NCBI GenBank assembly: GCA_037951105.1
Contig: JBAMJV010003825.1
Location: 1-64,000 of the forward strand
Length of the DNA stretch: 64,000 bases
From: Echinarachnius parma
Taxonomy: Eukaryota; Echinodermata; Echinoidea; Clypeasteroida; Echinarachniidae
Direction of reading: 5' to 3'
Position 1 is the stretch's first letter. Each line of letters starts with the position of its first letter. Both the position numbers and the translations under genes were made by a program. The notes under the pieces are model-generated. The model did not search any database and was not told the origin of the DNA. It was given only the letters and a program-made list of their open reading frames with translations. Of the stretch, positions 13,421 through 27,009 are shown in pieces.

Positions 13421-16400
13421 TACTTCAAACGTTCTTCCCCCATCATGCAGACATTCACATCTTTCAAAGATTCAAATCTTTTGCATAACACAACTTGTTT
13501 TCGTGTGGGGAATCCTTTTCTCCCCACAACCTCAGACATGTCAAAAGCAAAAACCCTTCTTGTTTAGGATACAAGGCGACTCGGGGCAGACGGCTGGGGC
13601 GGGAAGGGGTGACTTGGAAGGACAGAGAGGGAGTGGGTAAACTGCGTCCCCATGAAAATTCTTGTCGCCCCCCCCCCCCCCCCCCCCCCCCTCTCCCGCT
13701 CTTTTTCCAGGAACTGGAAAACGATAAGAAATACATAACACAATTTTGTAGTGTTCGTTCACGCAATATACCCCTGTATACAATTTAATTTAATTTAAAT
13801 ATATTAATTTATATAATCATGTGGATATAATTATCCCCTCTTTCCCCTTCTTGCTCCCTTGTTTTGTGTTGTAAGACCCTAATGTTGCCACCGGGTGGTT
13901 TGGGGTAGCCTCTGTTTCGAGCTCTCGACGCATCAGATCTCATCGAGTGTCTCTGGATTGTTTCGCTCATGACAACGCATGAAGTCATTTGATTGTGCGG
14001 TTCGCTCATCCAACATCGCTGAACAAATTACATGTTTTCAAAATCAGACATGGTGTCAAAGGTCAGGCCACAATGTAAGGACAAACGTCCTTGTTTTAAT
14101 GTCACCCTTTTACACGATTTGCGAAGAGGCCTGTGTTGAATTTTTCAACACGTTACGATCACTTTTCAGACGTTTCCACCAAATGGAAGGAGAGTAGTTC
14201 TAACCGCGTGACATCTATCCCAATATTAAAATTAGACCAAACAAAATGTGTGATGTTTTTATTTTTCAAGCAATACTATGGTAAATGTGTTGTTCAACTT
14301 GGATGGAATTATTTGCTGTAGTTTAGTGGGTGCTTCATGTACAAATATATATAGATTATTCATGTATATAGGGTAACGGATTCTTCAGTCACTAATAAAA
14401 AGAAGTATGTAGTAGCAAATTATTTTTGTTTAAAGAACTGAAGAAGTAAACTACGACACGCTTCCCACGATGATTAGCAAAGAGGCGGAGAATTTAAATG
14501 ATGTTCTAAATGATGGGTGCTCAAACTTCAAAATCAAATACACGCACTTTACCATGTTTACTGTTCCACGGCAGTGGGACTGTGTGGGTCAATAAACTAA
14601 TAACTTAGCTTTTTATTTCTAACCATAACCCTTACACATTCAGTGAATCGAAATGGTCACAAAATTTATTATGCACTGTAGCACTTGCCCGCTTGCCCGG
14701 GACAAGTAAAAAATTTAAAAAAATAAAAAATGAGGTCGGGCAAGTAATATTTCTTAAATGGTCTAGTTTGGTTTCCCGATCGGGCAACTGGTAATTCTGT
14801 TCAACTACAAGAGTAGAATGTAATTCATCATGTGTGTATCTCATCTAGAAGTAGAATTTTAAGCGGGCAAGAACATTTTCTCTTTGGGCAAGTACAATTA
14901 TTTTGAACATTTATGACTTTACTTGCCCAAATGGGCCAGTAGAGAAAACAGTTAGTTTATGTTTTTCGTACCTACGTGATAAGGCCCGGGTACTTGCCTG
15001 CCGTATTGAAAGGGGGTGGGATATCTGAAGCATACTTGAACATATTCTTTGGTTTTTATGACTGTTTGTGGATACCGCCTCCTCAAACAAACTTCTAGTT
15101 AATGGGGAACCAGGTCTAGTTAACATACCTACACAGAAACCAACGATCCATTCTTATTGGGGTGCTTCAATCAAAGGCACTTAAAGGTATACCTTGAAAA
15201 TGGGTTCTTCTCATAATATTTGGTTATCTAATAAATGACTTTATCTATTTGACTACAAATGACTTTATCTCTCTGTTTTTTATCTACCTGGCTTAAAATA
15301 TACATTCATATAATTATATGTAAAAGTTATTTGACTACAAATCATAATGAATACATGAAAATAATATCCGACAGTTTATGATGGTGTTACGTCCGTAATC
15401 TAATCACGAGGCGCCCCGAAGCAAAGTTCTATAACTTTTAACTCTGCCCCGCGTATGCATATCTGCGTGGTGTTCCCAGCAAAATGCTGCAATGTTTGAT
15501 TACAAATGTTTGTTTTTACCGAGAATAAAAAATAATTATGTTCTATACAAAATTAATGTATGATTTAATTTCTTGTATACGACTGAAAGAATGTGCTGTA
15601 TATTTTGTATTTCAATAATGGATTTTCTGATTAATTAAAATTATACTGAAATTGCTCCACAAGACCTTTAATCATTTCATATAATATAAAGTACGTTTAG
15701 ATGCCGGTCTGAAGGGTATTAATGACCGTAATTCCTGAGGTTCGGGTGTCTGCTAATTCAATATTTGCTCAACTCTGTGCATCGGCATCTTCAGGTCTTC
15801 ATGATTCGCTAGTTCCCTCCATTTTCCCGATTGTCTTGCATGCCTATATAATACAGTAACTCGTCAATGTCTGATTAAACACTATATTACTGATTTTGTT
15901 TTCTTCATTATTAGGTCCTTCTTTTTTTCCGCGTATGTTTTATTTCTTTCGTGGTTCTTTCTATCTTCACGGCGCTCTAACATAATCCCTATATTATTTG
16001 TCTTGATTGTATTCTTGCATACAGTATATCAAACTCGTCAATAATTGTCTAATTTAACATTTTATGAATTATGACTCATTTTGCTTTCCTGTCTTCTTTT
16101 TGTATTCTTTCCGCGCAATTCCATTGTTCCATTGTATAATTATTAATAGACATTACTGATTTTCTTTCATTTTCTTTCTTCTTTCTATGAAACGATAGCT
16201 CGCTAATTGTCTTAACAATAACGTTTCATTAATGCCCTCTTGTCAAATCGCACACTCTTCTGACTGTGTTGCATTATCAAGCGTTACAGATCATTTTATC
16301 TTTTATTTTGTATCCTCAATTTCTGTTGTCCGCATGAATTAACCAACTTACAAGATTATAATGTAAATTCAAAGAATTCAAAATAAAGACATACTTATTA

Positions 16401-19400
16401 AACCGAGAGTGGGTACTTCTTACACACAGAAACCTCCTCTAAATCGCCATTGATATGGCTTGCACGTGTACCTGTGTACCGTTTAACAATTTTGTGATAA
16501 AGATAAGGGTGTTCATAATCTTATCCAGGACTAGGACCTACATGTACCTCGGGGAAAGAACCGTTTTAGAGTCGTTAAAATTATTGACTGATACCATCGC
16601 TTTATAAACATGATAAATTGAGTTCGCGTAACTTATTATCAGATTGGCATAATTGGTTGACGAGCTTATTCCGTGATAACATTGCCAAACGAAACAGCCA
16701 TCGTAGACTTGGTAGAAATCTGGAGGTTCCCTTCGTATATAGGTGCAATACGTCGATAAGTTTTACACTTTTCTCCAAATTATTAGACTTGGACCTGCTC
16801 TAGGTTACCTGCCCCGTCTCTAACACAGCAATCATGCAATGTTATAGCGTTCTAATGTTGAATGAAATAAATTGACCACCAATGTAATTTTAGAGGCATC
16901 GGAGACTTGTTAGAAATCTGTGCGTTCACGCGTAAATAAGAACATGTTCTTTTAATTATCGATTAAAATGGGTTCTTGTAAAACAAAATTTAATAATACA
17001 AAATAACAAAATAGATAAATACATGAATAAATAAATGCTAATAATCATCTGACCCTTTATGTCAAAGATAACAACATTATTTTGATAATTCTGTTTTTGC
17101 TGTTTTCTTTATTTCTAGTTATTATTTCTATTACTCACAGAATATGACTTGGAAAATGCTAACAATATAAAAACTATACATGTACTAAGTCTAAAGGTAG
17201 ATCATCACGAAAAAAAACGCTCGAATACAAAAAGATGGACGAAATAGCAAAATAAAGAATGCTTCATTCGGAGGATGCTGACTCATTCTCATTGAAATGT
17301 TACTTTTCTTCAACACACAAATCTTCTCAAGTTTTTCACATCAATGTGAACGAAGTTTATATACACGAAATAATAATAGGAAGGACCCGTATTATAAAAT
17401 GTGGCGGCCTATACGGGTTGCGGTATATGAAAGAAAATGACAAGAATAGGCTATATAGTATAATACATGATGTCGGCAAGGATTGTACTATAGGGCGAGA
17501 TGTCCGGGTAAATTTGTTCAGTCTATTGTGTGTCTCTGTTTTCATTTATACCAGCATGATTCGTGTATTTTCAATTTATCGGGGAGGAATCGCTAACCAA
17601 AATAAAAACACCATTTTGAAAGACTATACACACTAAAAAAAAGCGGTTACTATAATGGGAAGGGATTTATTATTAGCTTTACCCGCTTTTATATAATAAC
17701 CGTCTGTCCGCGTCCTATTGTAAAGTACGTGTAACGGGCTGGAATCGGTTACCGATGTAAAAACATCAAATTCAAAAGACTTCACAATAAATAAAATCCA
17801 GACAATTATAAGAAGGTAACATTTTGGAGTGGTAGGAGGGGGGAGGGGGTATTAGCTTGCCCCCCTATTCAAACGATAGGATTAGTACCGCATCCCGCAA
17901 CATTGCGAAGCATCTATATGCGCTCGTGCCCACTTGTTTCAAACACCCCATTGTGCTCCGTTTGCCGGCCGCGGTTAATCCCCCTTAACCCCGTTATACG
18001 ACTTGTTACTAAAGTTCATTATTAATTGAGGGATACACATCGAATTCGGTTTGTCATTTATTGTTGGACCTGTGGGCTGACATTGATACTTCTTGAAGAA
18101 AAGAAAAGGACACTTGAGAGAAGAAACAAATGAATAAGAAACTGGATGGTACAGGCTAGGATAAAAAGAGGCCGCGCGTTTGGTTTGTATACGTCGAGTG
18201 GGTTGACGTGCATACAGTGATGTTTGCATTCGTCAGTTCGTGTCCGTTTGGGGTGCCGAAATACGAAGAAAAAACAATAACCCTCATGTTCAAACTTTTG
18301 TAGAGTATGTACAGGTATGGCTATGATTTATACTCATTAATAATGTCATGAAAATCATGAATAAACATTATTGAAATAATATGGGTAAATCACATTATCG
18401 CTGCAATTCTTATCGGGTGATTCAAGTATTCACAATCTTGAATGTTGCTTTATCTATCAATATTAATCATTTAGTATATAATTAGCTTGCGGTTTGATGA
18501 TTATATTTTGCGTGTTTTGACAGTTGAATGGGTTGCGAATACTTGTAAAGTTCTCTTAAGTTTCAATTTCAATAATCATTTTTATTTAAAATAAATGAGA
18601 TAATACTTCATTTAAATTCGATGGATTCGACTACAACAGGAAGTAAATATACAAGTTGGAAAATGGTTAAAATGAAAACTATCAATATTCACTCACGTTT
18701 TTAACGTTACAATATTTGTTTTGATGAAAATATAAACTTGCCATTACGTGGATATAATGTTGAAGGTGTTCGTCAATAAACTGAGAAATACGTATTACAG
18801 CTTAATATGATATGAATTATATGATTCTACCTACTGATCATGATAGCAAAGACGGTAACAAACAGAAAGGGCATGATTAAGTGCGTTTTTATCTTGGTGT
18901 GATCGAAAGAAAGATTTTAAATCGACCCTGACCATTAACATAATTAAATTGGTATCAATTATATACATGTATACTAAAAGTCGCATACTTTCAATACCAA
19001 AGACGGGAGGAGAAAGGCATATGAATCGTAATTTCATTAATTCATTCATTCGATTTATTTATATTTTAGCATCAATGGTCAAGGAAATTATTTTGACCTT
19101 CGCCAATACTATTTCCCGGTGGCCTTCATATCAACGAGAATCACGTTAGATCCCCTTTTCCTGGTGGTCATCTAACCGGAAACACTCGAATCCTGTAAGG
19201 ACCATTGCTTGACCACTACCTCCTGAGAAATGACGTCACAAACGACCATTTTCTCGGAACGGGATCAGCTCAAGTTAGTCCGGTTGTGATTCGTGAACAC
19301 CGTGATATAAATTTGGTACCAACGACCAGTCAATATTTCCTGGAACTTTTCTGTATAGGGAATTATTCGATTACTATAGTCTATAGTATCGAAAGCCTGG

Positions 19401-20009
19401 TGTATATTATTATACAGGCCCATCCATATATGGTGTATTGGTGTTATATAATGAGGCTTCAGCGGCACGAGAAACATTAAATGATTGAACTAATTTACCA
19501 ACATATATATTTTGAGTCATGCCTCTACCCCCGTCCTTTCTCCCCCCACCCCCCCCCCCCCCCACCCCCGCCATTATCATTATTTCCATGTTGCTTGAGT
19601 CACAAATGCTTTTATCACTATTTCGTCATTAAACATGTAAATACATGTATATTAATTTACAATTTCACCAACTTATTTCTAAGAATAAGATTTGCTATAT
19701 TTGAATACTGTCCAATTATCAATACAAAGCAACAACAAAACTATAAGTTATAACCCTAATATTTTCATGATTATGAAAGATTGAATGTTGGATTGCAGTA
19801 ATCATACCTTTGCCTTGTGTATATCGTCAGTGTTCTATGATATTATAACATTATATTTTGCAACGATATACAGTAATCAGTATACGCTCGATAAGTATTG
19901 CAAATTATTTATTATGGCGTCTTGGGGCGCGTTTATAGATCTTCACACGTAAACGTATTCGTAAAGATCAAGACAACTGAACTATACACCAAAGTTTGTA
20001 ACGTGTTGT

Positions 20010-20390
20010 GTTTGCAAGGATGATTTTGTTTGATAATAGTTGTCCCACGGGGGTCAATCATATTTCACCGTCATCATGTTGATGAGTCGACTTCCAGGGC
20101 TTTTCAACCGAAGGAGGAAAAAAAAACACATGAAAATCGACACCCACTCGGCTGCCATGGTAACGGGCAAGTATATACTTTAAAGATGATGAAGAGGGAT
20201 CAAGTATTCATGTGGGTTTTTATTTCAAGGATGATTTGTTTGATAATATTTCAACCATGATAATGACAATAAATGCACCACCTTGACTCGGAGTCGACTT
20301 CCAAGACTTTTCCATGCACCGAGAGCAAGAAACATGAAAACCGATACCCTCTTGGTTGTCATAGCGATGAGCAAGAGCATGGCCAGAGAT
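20010..20390. repeat. Diverged two-copy direct repeat, ~210-bp spacing
   Basis: CAAGGATGATTTTGTTTGAT, GAGTCGACTTCCAGGGCTTTT and CATGAAAATCGACACCC at 20015-20150 recur at 20226-20350 with many changes. Confidence 0.7.
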
Positions 20391-22216
20391 ACTAAAACAT
20401 CGTGATGAAGATGGAAATTGAAGAGGGGCTGTTCTCTTGTTTTGAGTTGGTCCAGTCAAAATACGAGCTGCGCTACAGGTGCAATAATGTGTGTTTTGTG
20501 ATGTGTTTTTGCGTATAGGGTTAGAGTTGTTTTGCAGGTATCTCCTATCTATTTCCACAAATGTTAAAGGTTGTCCCGAACTGAAGGCGAAGGCGAGAAT
20601 TTGATCATCACATAATAATATTTCTCAATCACTTTTACTCTTGTTCCTTTGTTGAATTTACAATAAAGTGATATCAAATCATAAATCTCTCCTTTATTCA
20701 ACGTACCGACCGATCTACATCACGTGACAATTTCCTCTAAACCCCGCACACGTTTTCCATTCAAACTATTCATTTTGATCAGCAAAATAATAATTATCTA
20801 GCTCCCGTTTACCTGGTTTCATTTCATCCCTGTCGGACAATTTTAATTTTCGAACACTTTTTTTTTTCGATTATGAAATACTGTTCTTGAGTTCTTCTCT
20901 CTCTCTCTTAAAACGATATTCTAGGTTTGGTCTTATCCTTGTCATCCTTGTTAATGTTAGTACTTCCCCGATTGTTGTTAGCAAAGACACTTCAATATCC
21001 TCACATCTTAACATCATCTCAATTCTCATTCACTTTTCTTGATCCCCGATTCTCATAATGCACACAAAATTGAGAAGGAAATACGATGAATTCTTTTGAG
21101 GGCAATCAAACATATGAAAGAAGGGCCAGGCGTGTTCAGTATTAAAGTTTCACAAAGATTTTAACTCCGAAAACTCTCGGAGTTAGGATAGGCCGTTCGT
21201 AGCTTCGAAATAACGAAAGAATATTCAAAAGCATTTGAGACCTTTAAGAAACTCAACATCAAGGACTTGATATGTCCTTGGATTGATAATAGAAATTTCG
21301 AATGATTTAAACTAAAATTAAAGTTGTGTTTAAAACTATGCATTTTACACAGTAATTAAAACGGCTCTCCATAAATTTAAGTCTACTTTTAGCGTTAAAG
21401 TTCAACTTAAAACCTTTGAGAAACACCCTCCACGGATCTAAATATGCATGAACTTAGATGAAAGCGGAGTAGAATCATATTAATCTAGTCCAAGCGTTCA
21501 TATAATTTTCAGAAATGGCCAATAAAATACGCATTTACGATTTAAACTCGTCATAATACAAGAAGACCACAATGCAAGCAATTAAGTTTGTATTTGGTTT
21601 GATTTTCTATTAATATAAAATATTGGACTCTTGGATTTTGGCCCTTTACATACATTTTTGTTACATTTTATGGACTCTCCACATTCAACAAATTAAATAA
21701 ACTGTAAAAGTGATCAAACTTTGCTTTGGTGCATATTAGTTTGTCCTTTTGCGTAATTTACTTGTACAGTAATGTGATGGATAAAACTTTCAATTGAATT
21801 ACTGCTATTATAAGCAGTTTTTGATTTCCTTTATGGCATAATATCCCTCTTCATATGCCCCGTTTCATAAAACTTTTCTAACTGTTGGACCTACTCTGCA
21901 AACAGCCACGGAGCCACCAACATGAAGTGTTATAACTATATTGCAATAGTGGTCTAATGGTTATAGTGGTGGTATTAGAATTGGACCATTTGCAACAGTT
22001 AGTCATGATGGTTATTTTCCTAAAAGGTAATTTTACATGGTCCAGCTATAGTCTTCTATGATACTGGAAAAACATGAAATCATATAAACACTATAAACAA
22101 ACTCTCTGCATTATGTAAGGAACAAATATAAGGGACATGAACGTTTTATAACAAGTAATATTATGAGTAAGAAAAACGATAACAATACAAAAATCGAGAC
22201 TATAAATAAATGTGTG

Positions 22217-22222
22217 ACTTAC
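22217..22222 (-). other. Splice donor of GATA exon 1
   Basis: Reading the minus strand, the exon runs into GTAAGT directly after the Thr465 codon plus one base. This is a consensus metazoan donor and sets the phase of the missing next exon to 1. The open frame continues only seven codons past it before a stop, as expected for an intron. Confidence 0.85.
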
Positions 22223-23618
22223 CGGTTGGTCTCCGGGATCCGATGTTACCGCCAGTCCTGCCCATGTTGGTGTGCAGCATGGTGCCGTCTAAGGCCGGCC
22301 AGGATCCGAGCTCTGGCCCCATGTATGAGTAGCCAGCGAGCCCGTTCGTCATCGACCCCGAGTGCCTGGCCGACAAAGGGCTGCTAGCGCTGTTCATCGC
22401 TGGGCTCGCCGGGAAGGAGTACCCCCGTGGATGGCCGTCCGCGCCGAGTACCGCTCCTCCATCGGTCTGCGGGCTCCACACGGCTGCGGCGGCGGCGTGG
22501 TGGTTGCCGTGCCCTTGAAGCACTGGGGATGTCTGGTTGGGACTGCTCACGGCAGGGAGATGCTGGATGAACTGGGTGTGTGCCGAGGGCATGCCCGAGA
22601 ACGCGGGCCGGGTCGTTGGGACGTACACGGGGTTGGCCGACGCGTGCGAGTGCGAGTGGATGTACGAGGCGGGCGATGCCTCGTACCCGATCCCAGCGGC
22701 CTGGGAGTGAGCCGACATCCCGATGGGTGACACCGTCTGTGGCACGGCGCTCTGGAGAGAGATACTCGAGCCCTGATACATGGCGGCGGCGTCGGCGCTG
22801 GCGGCGAGAGGGTGGTGGTGGTGGTACTGGGGGTACAAGTACTGCTGATGGTGGGAGAGTCCCAAACCCGTCGCCGGGTTCTTATCCAGGTTGCTGAAGA
22901 ACACCTCCACGTCTTCTTTCGGGAGGAGGATGTTGTTGCTGGTTGTCTGGTGTTGTTGGTGTAGCTCGGGTTGGCCGGGATACTGGAAGTGGCTACCAGC
23001 GACTTGGTGTGGCATAAAACCACCACGCCTGGCTTCTTGTTTCACCCACAACTCTCGGGGAGAATCTTCGTCGCAGCTGTACGTTGGTTCTTGCTGCTCC
23101 TGCTGCTGCTGGTAGTGATGACGGTGGTGGTGATGCGGTTGGTGATCGTAATGATGCTTTGGAGGAGAGCGCGGCTCCTCTTTGATTTCGTCTGTGACTT
23201 CGCGTCCTTCTGTCTCAGACTCAGTCTTGATATCTGACTCGACAACCCGCCCGTCACCCTTTCTTTCCTCCCCACCGATGTCTTCAACAAACCCGTCGTC
23301 GTATTCTTCCTCGTCGTCGGTCCGGATGTCGTTCTCGACGTCACTCGGCTCGCTCCTCTCAATCCTCCCGCTCTCGATCACCACCTCTCTCGTGATCGTA
23401 ATGTCCGTGTCGTCGACGTCAACTCGACGTTCGTTCTCGCTCTCGCCCAATTTGACACAAACGTTATTGTTATTGTTGCAATTGTTGTTGCTGTCGGCGG
23501 CGTAGGCGTGTTGTTGGAAAACTTGGAGGTCCAGTGGTCCGTGTTGCTGGAGCTGAAAGTGTGGCTTGGCGGGTCTAGCTTCGGGGGAGCTCACCCAGAC
23601 CGTGGCACTATGTTCCAT
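22223..23618 (-). CDS. GATA4/5/6: GATA4/5/6-class transcription factor, first coding exon (N-terminal 465 codons)
   Basis: Encodes the N-terminal regulatory part of a zinc-finger factor of the GATA4/5/6 class (GATAe in echinoderms), a nuclear activator of endoderm and mesoderm genes. The ATG is chosen because an in-frame TGA lies two codons upstream (23622-23624). The exon ends at a strong donor, ACCG|GTAAGT (22222-22217), in phase 1; the few further codons of open frame are intronic. Class evidence: MYQ at residues 280-282, Y-E-A-S-P-A-S-Y-I-H at 312-321 and NPVYVPTTRP at 329-338, which match the transactivation motifs of vertebrate GATA4/5/6 (PVYVPTTR as in GATA6), then GxSWP near 437-441 and a T-M-L-H segment. 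Residues 231-245 (LLPKEDVEVFFSNLD) resemble a motif also present in GATA2/3. Residues 60-150 are strongly acidic, with psi-K-x-E sites at 130-133, 145-148 and 192-195. Asn, His and Gln runs occur at 44-52, 155-178 and 265-269. The zinc fingers are not in this window. Confidence 0.92.
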
Positions 23619-24500
23619 GAATCACGAACCGAGCCGAGGGGAACCCCGAGATCAGAAAAGTTGGCCAGTTTGGAGAAAATTAAACAAAATGTTAGTAAAT
23701 GAGAGTAAGAAGTGAGACACTCGCTGCAAATGTATTACTTTTGTCCAGAAGAAAAACAGAGCTGGTGATTCAAGAGTCAAAATACAGTTTCGCGTCTCAA
23801 AACACTACTAAAAGGGAATATTTGAAGTAGTTTGGAGTTTACGACCATAATGTGTACTTCACAACTCAAGAAGAACTTATTATTCGAATCAAGAAGCGTG
23901 GACCAATAATTATTATCAGTGCCGACGGCTGATTATCTCAAAAGTTGTTGTCTCTTTTGGAAGACAAGGAGCACAAACAAATGGCGTACTATCTCGGCGG
24001 CTGGATAACGCTCGACTGATATGATAACGAGCTAGCTAGCTAGGAGCTGAGCTGAGCTGAGGCGAGTTTCAGATCTGGTTATGAAAAAAAAAATCCTAAC
24101 AATGTTTCGGCAGAACCGAACCGAAACTAGCGCGCTCGGACCCAATCGCTCATGAATCTCGCTACTGTCAGGACTGAGCTAACACCACTATCAGGCTAAT
24201 GGTCAGAAGTACCACCAGTAGGCAAGGTAGTAGAAAATCCCGGCAGAGCACTTGAATGAAGTTATCGACCTAAATGATGCATTAGGCTGACAGTGTAGCC
24301 AATAAAGTTCGCAAGGACGTTGTGATTGGTCGTGCCTAGTCAGGTGTGTCGAAAGCGACCGACAAGTGCATGCATGTAGTGCACGGAAGTATAATAACTT
24401 GGTGTATAGTGATGTCGCATTTATTTGCTGTCTAATTTCAGTCGCGGCGTGAATTTGCTACCACTACCACTACCAGTAGAAATTTAGGGAGGAATGTGTT
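23619..24500 (-). promoter_or_regulatory. 5' flank and putative promoter region of the GATA gene
   Basis: This segment lies upstream of the GATA start codon on the minus strand. It holds WGATAR-type sites at 23913-23918 (TGATAA on minus), 23933-23938 (AGATAA on minus) and 24022-24027 (TGATAA on plus), and inverted CCAAT motifs near 24140 and 24320. No convincing TATA box or 5'-UTR splice site could be fixed, so the transcription start is unknown. The clustered sites would be compatible with autoregulation or input from another GATA factor; that is inference from motifs only. Confidence 0.35.
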
Positions 24501-25006
24501 TGGGGGTGGGACCTACGGGGATGATTGTTATTTTTTTTATTGGGAGAAGAAAAGAGTTTGAGTTTATTGCCTCGCGTAATGCGCCGTGCACCATGGAAAA
24601 GTGTTTCATCAACCGTCGACGAGTTAATAGCCAGCTTTTAATCCCTTATTTATAGTTTTATATCGTTCAAGTTCAAATAAACCGACCTGGGTGGTGCGGG
24701 TCGGGGATTTGGGTGGGAGGGTGTTATTATTGCTAGTACATAAGGTTTGTATGTATTTTGTCTTGGGATGGGTTGGGGGTGGGGGTGCTGTAGTTGGTCG
24801 CCCTAGCACTTTTCTTCATCATTATAAACCTATACTGAGAGTAAAGATATTGAGATGTGGTTCGGGTGGGGTGGGGTGTTATAATTGATAGTTTATTACC
24901 CTACAAAAATAATAATAAGTGTGTCTCGTCTTCTTCATGTATATGAGATGGGGTGGGGAGGGGTATTATTTTTGGTAGTTCATTGCTTTAGTTATATGTA
25001 TATGCG

Positions 25007-25112
25007 CATGGGCGTTGATACTTACGTAATACCTATTCATCAGGGGGATGAATGAATAGATAATCCCCCCCCCCTCTGATGAATGGGTATCAATGACAGA
25101 TCGACGCCCATG
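25007..25112. mobile_element. Short hAT-like hairpin MITE
   Basis: 106 bp with ends CATGGGCGTTGAT and, inverted, CATGGGCGTCGAT, flanked by TATATGCG and TAAATGCG (seven of eight alike). The arms also share ACC(T)ATTCATCAG near the centre. Confidence 0.78.
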
Positions 25113-25283
25113 TAAATGCGTGAAATTTTTCATCATAATATAGTAAACCTATCAGGGGGTAGGGGAGCCTATCACAGAGCTGAGTGGACTTCTTGTGGTT
25201 ACTATAGGGGAGGGGTTGATGTCAAGTTGTTATGGTGAAGAAGAATATTGCTTGAACGTTACGGGATGGGATTTCCTTCAAAT

Positions 25284-25529
25284 GAAGAGCTCATTTGCAA
25301 AAGGGTTCAGATCCACTTTCCATACAAATTGAGTTAGCGATATCAGTACATTAATAAGCTACGTAACTATGTAGAATCCAAATTTTGGGACAATTTACTC
25401 ACTCAAAATCAAAATATAGAAAGTTCAATTTTCATATTCCCAAAGGCATGTGTACAAAGTTTGACAAAGAAACCTGCTTTACTCCAAAGTTGAAAAAGTG
25501 GATCTAATCCCTTTGCAAATGAGCTCTTC
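25284..25529. mobile_element. MITE with GAAGAGCTCATTTGCAAA ends
   Basis: The 246-bp element has inverted ends GAAGAGCTCATTTGCAAA plus AGATCCACTTT, flanked by AAAT (25280-25283 and 25530-25533). Confidence 0.75.
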
Positions 25530-25828
25530 AAATAAACCTCACCTTTGGTATTGTTCATGGATGGAATTCGTGTATTTCCAAATTAAATGACAGGAGGGCA
25601 CCGTTGAATGTCTGCAAAAGGGAGGTAACAAATAATTGACACATAAGCATGATTGACACCCAATTGTACCTCGATTGTTCTTTTTCCCCAGTCACTTAGT
25701 TCATGTAGTTAGTCATAATTATGTATTACTGTATACAAATAATTTTCCAATTATTGATATGCATGCAATGCCATGACAATAGCAAATTAGATTTCGCTTG
25801 CCTGTATACAGGTATATTTCTATATTAA

Positions 25829-26282
25829 TATGGGTTTTCTCGGCCAATTTCGTAAGCTTCTCATTCGTTTTGATAAGCGTGTCATTCACTTTCGCGAAAT
25901 TGAGCTGAAGGCTTGCAATTGTGGTTCAAAATTGCATTTTGTTCATACGATTTAGCTCTTCGGTCAAGTGATTTACCACTTTTAGCATTCAATTTAAAAA
26001 AACACGCTATTTGCATTCAATTTCGCCAACTGATTTCATGAAATGCGGTATTACGTAATCACGAATTTTCTCGCTTTAAATTGAATGTCAATTTTACGAA
26101 ATAGAGACACGTTTTAAATCGCATGCAAACAAAATGTTTTCGAATGATTGTTATATGAATTCGAATGCTAAAAAACGAATTTGACCTGCAAAATACAGCT
26201 GCGGTGACAAAATTGGCGAAATTGAATGCACACAAAATGAGTTCGTGTGGCCAACTTACGAAATTGACCGAGAAATCCTATA
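25829..26282. mobile_element. TTAA-flanked MITE with TAT(A/G)GG ends
   Basis: The left end TATGGGTTTTCTCGGCCAAT and the inverted right end TATAGGATTTCTCGGTCAAT align from the first base when TTAA (25825-25828 and 26283-26286) is taken as the duplication. The interior is rich in TTTCGCGAAATTGAATG-like words. Confidence 0.8.
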
Positions 26283-27009
26283 TTAAATCATTAATCTATG
26301 ACACTTTTCGTATGGTTATATGCTGAGTATTTTTCAGTTTTAAGCAGAATAACCAAGTAAAATTAAATAGGAAATACAATAATTATTAAACGGAAAGTTC
26401 AGGAACAGATGATATGGCAAAGAAATGTAATGCTGACTGCATTTTCAAATACTACCCTAAATTAGCTAAAATCATAATTCTATCTAGAAATGGTTTTATA
26501 AAAAGGGTACTACAATTATAGATGTTACAATAAATGACATCGTGTTCATAATCCAAGTTAACACCTCTGATTTTGAAAAATAAAATAAAATAAATCAATG
26601 ACAACAAACGATCTTTCCAGTTCCAACTCTCAACAAATTAAACTCAAGATTTCGCTATAGTCTTGTATGATCCCAAACCTAGGAACTATAAACTGTCGCT
26701 CAAACAAAATCTCTTTAATAATTAATGTCAGACAATAAAAAAGTAAAAGAATTACATGAATATAGCAGACTCTTTAATAGCTTATTTGCCCATGGACGCG
26801 ATAATAATTAAACGGGTGTTAGTATGAAGAGCCCACACGCGTCGAGCGCAAATCACAGATACTTTTACGGGAGAGGTGCGGGCAGTGAGACCTATCAGCG
26901 CCCGTGGGATTACCACTGCAATCCATCGGCTATGACGCTTATCCGATTTTAGCTTATCTTGACTTTTGATAATTTTAACAAGCATACGTTCAACATTCAA
27001 CGGTCTTTT

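Noticed and set aside
17259..17636. 125-residue open frame on the plus strand
   Set aside because: No recognisable domain, AT-rich codons, no splice or promoter context; length is within chance for AT-rich DNA.
22362..22897. Open frames on the plus strand and in other frames across the GATA exon
   Set aside because: Shadow frames of the GC-rich GATA coding exon; only the minus frame has the family motifs and a donor.
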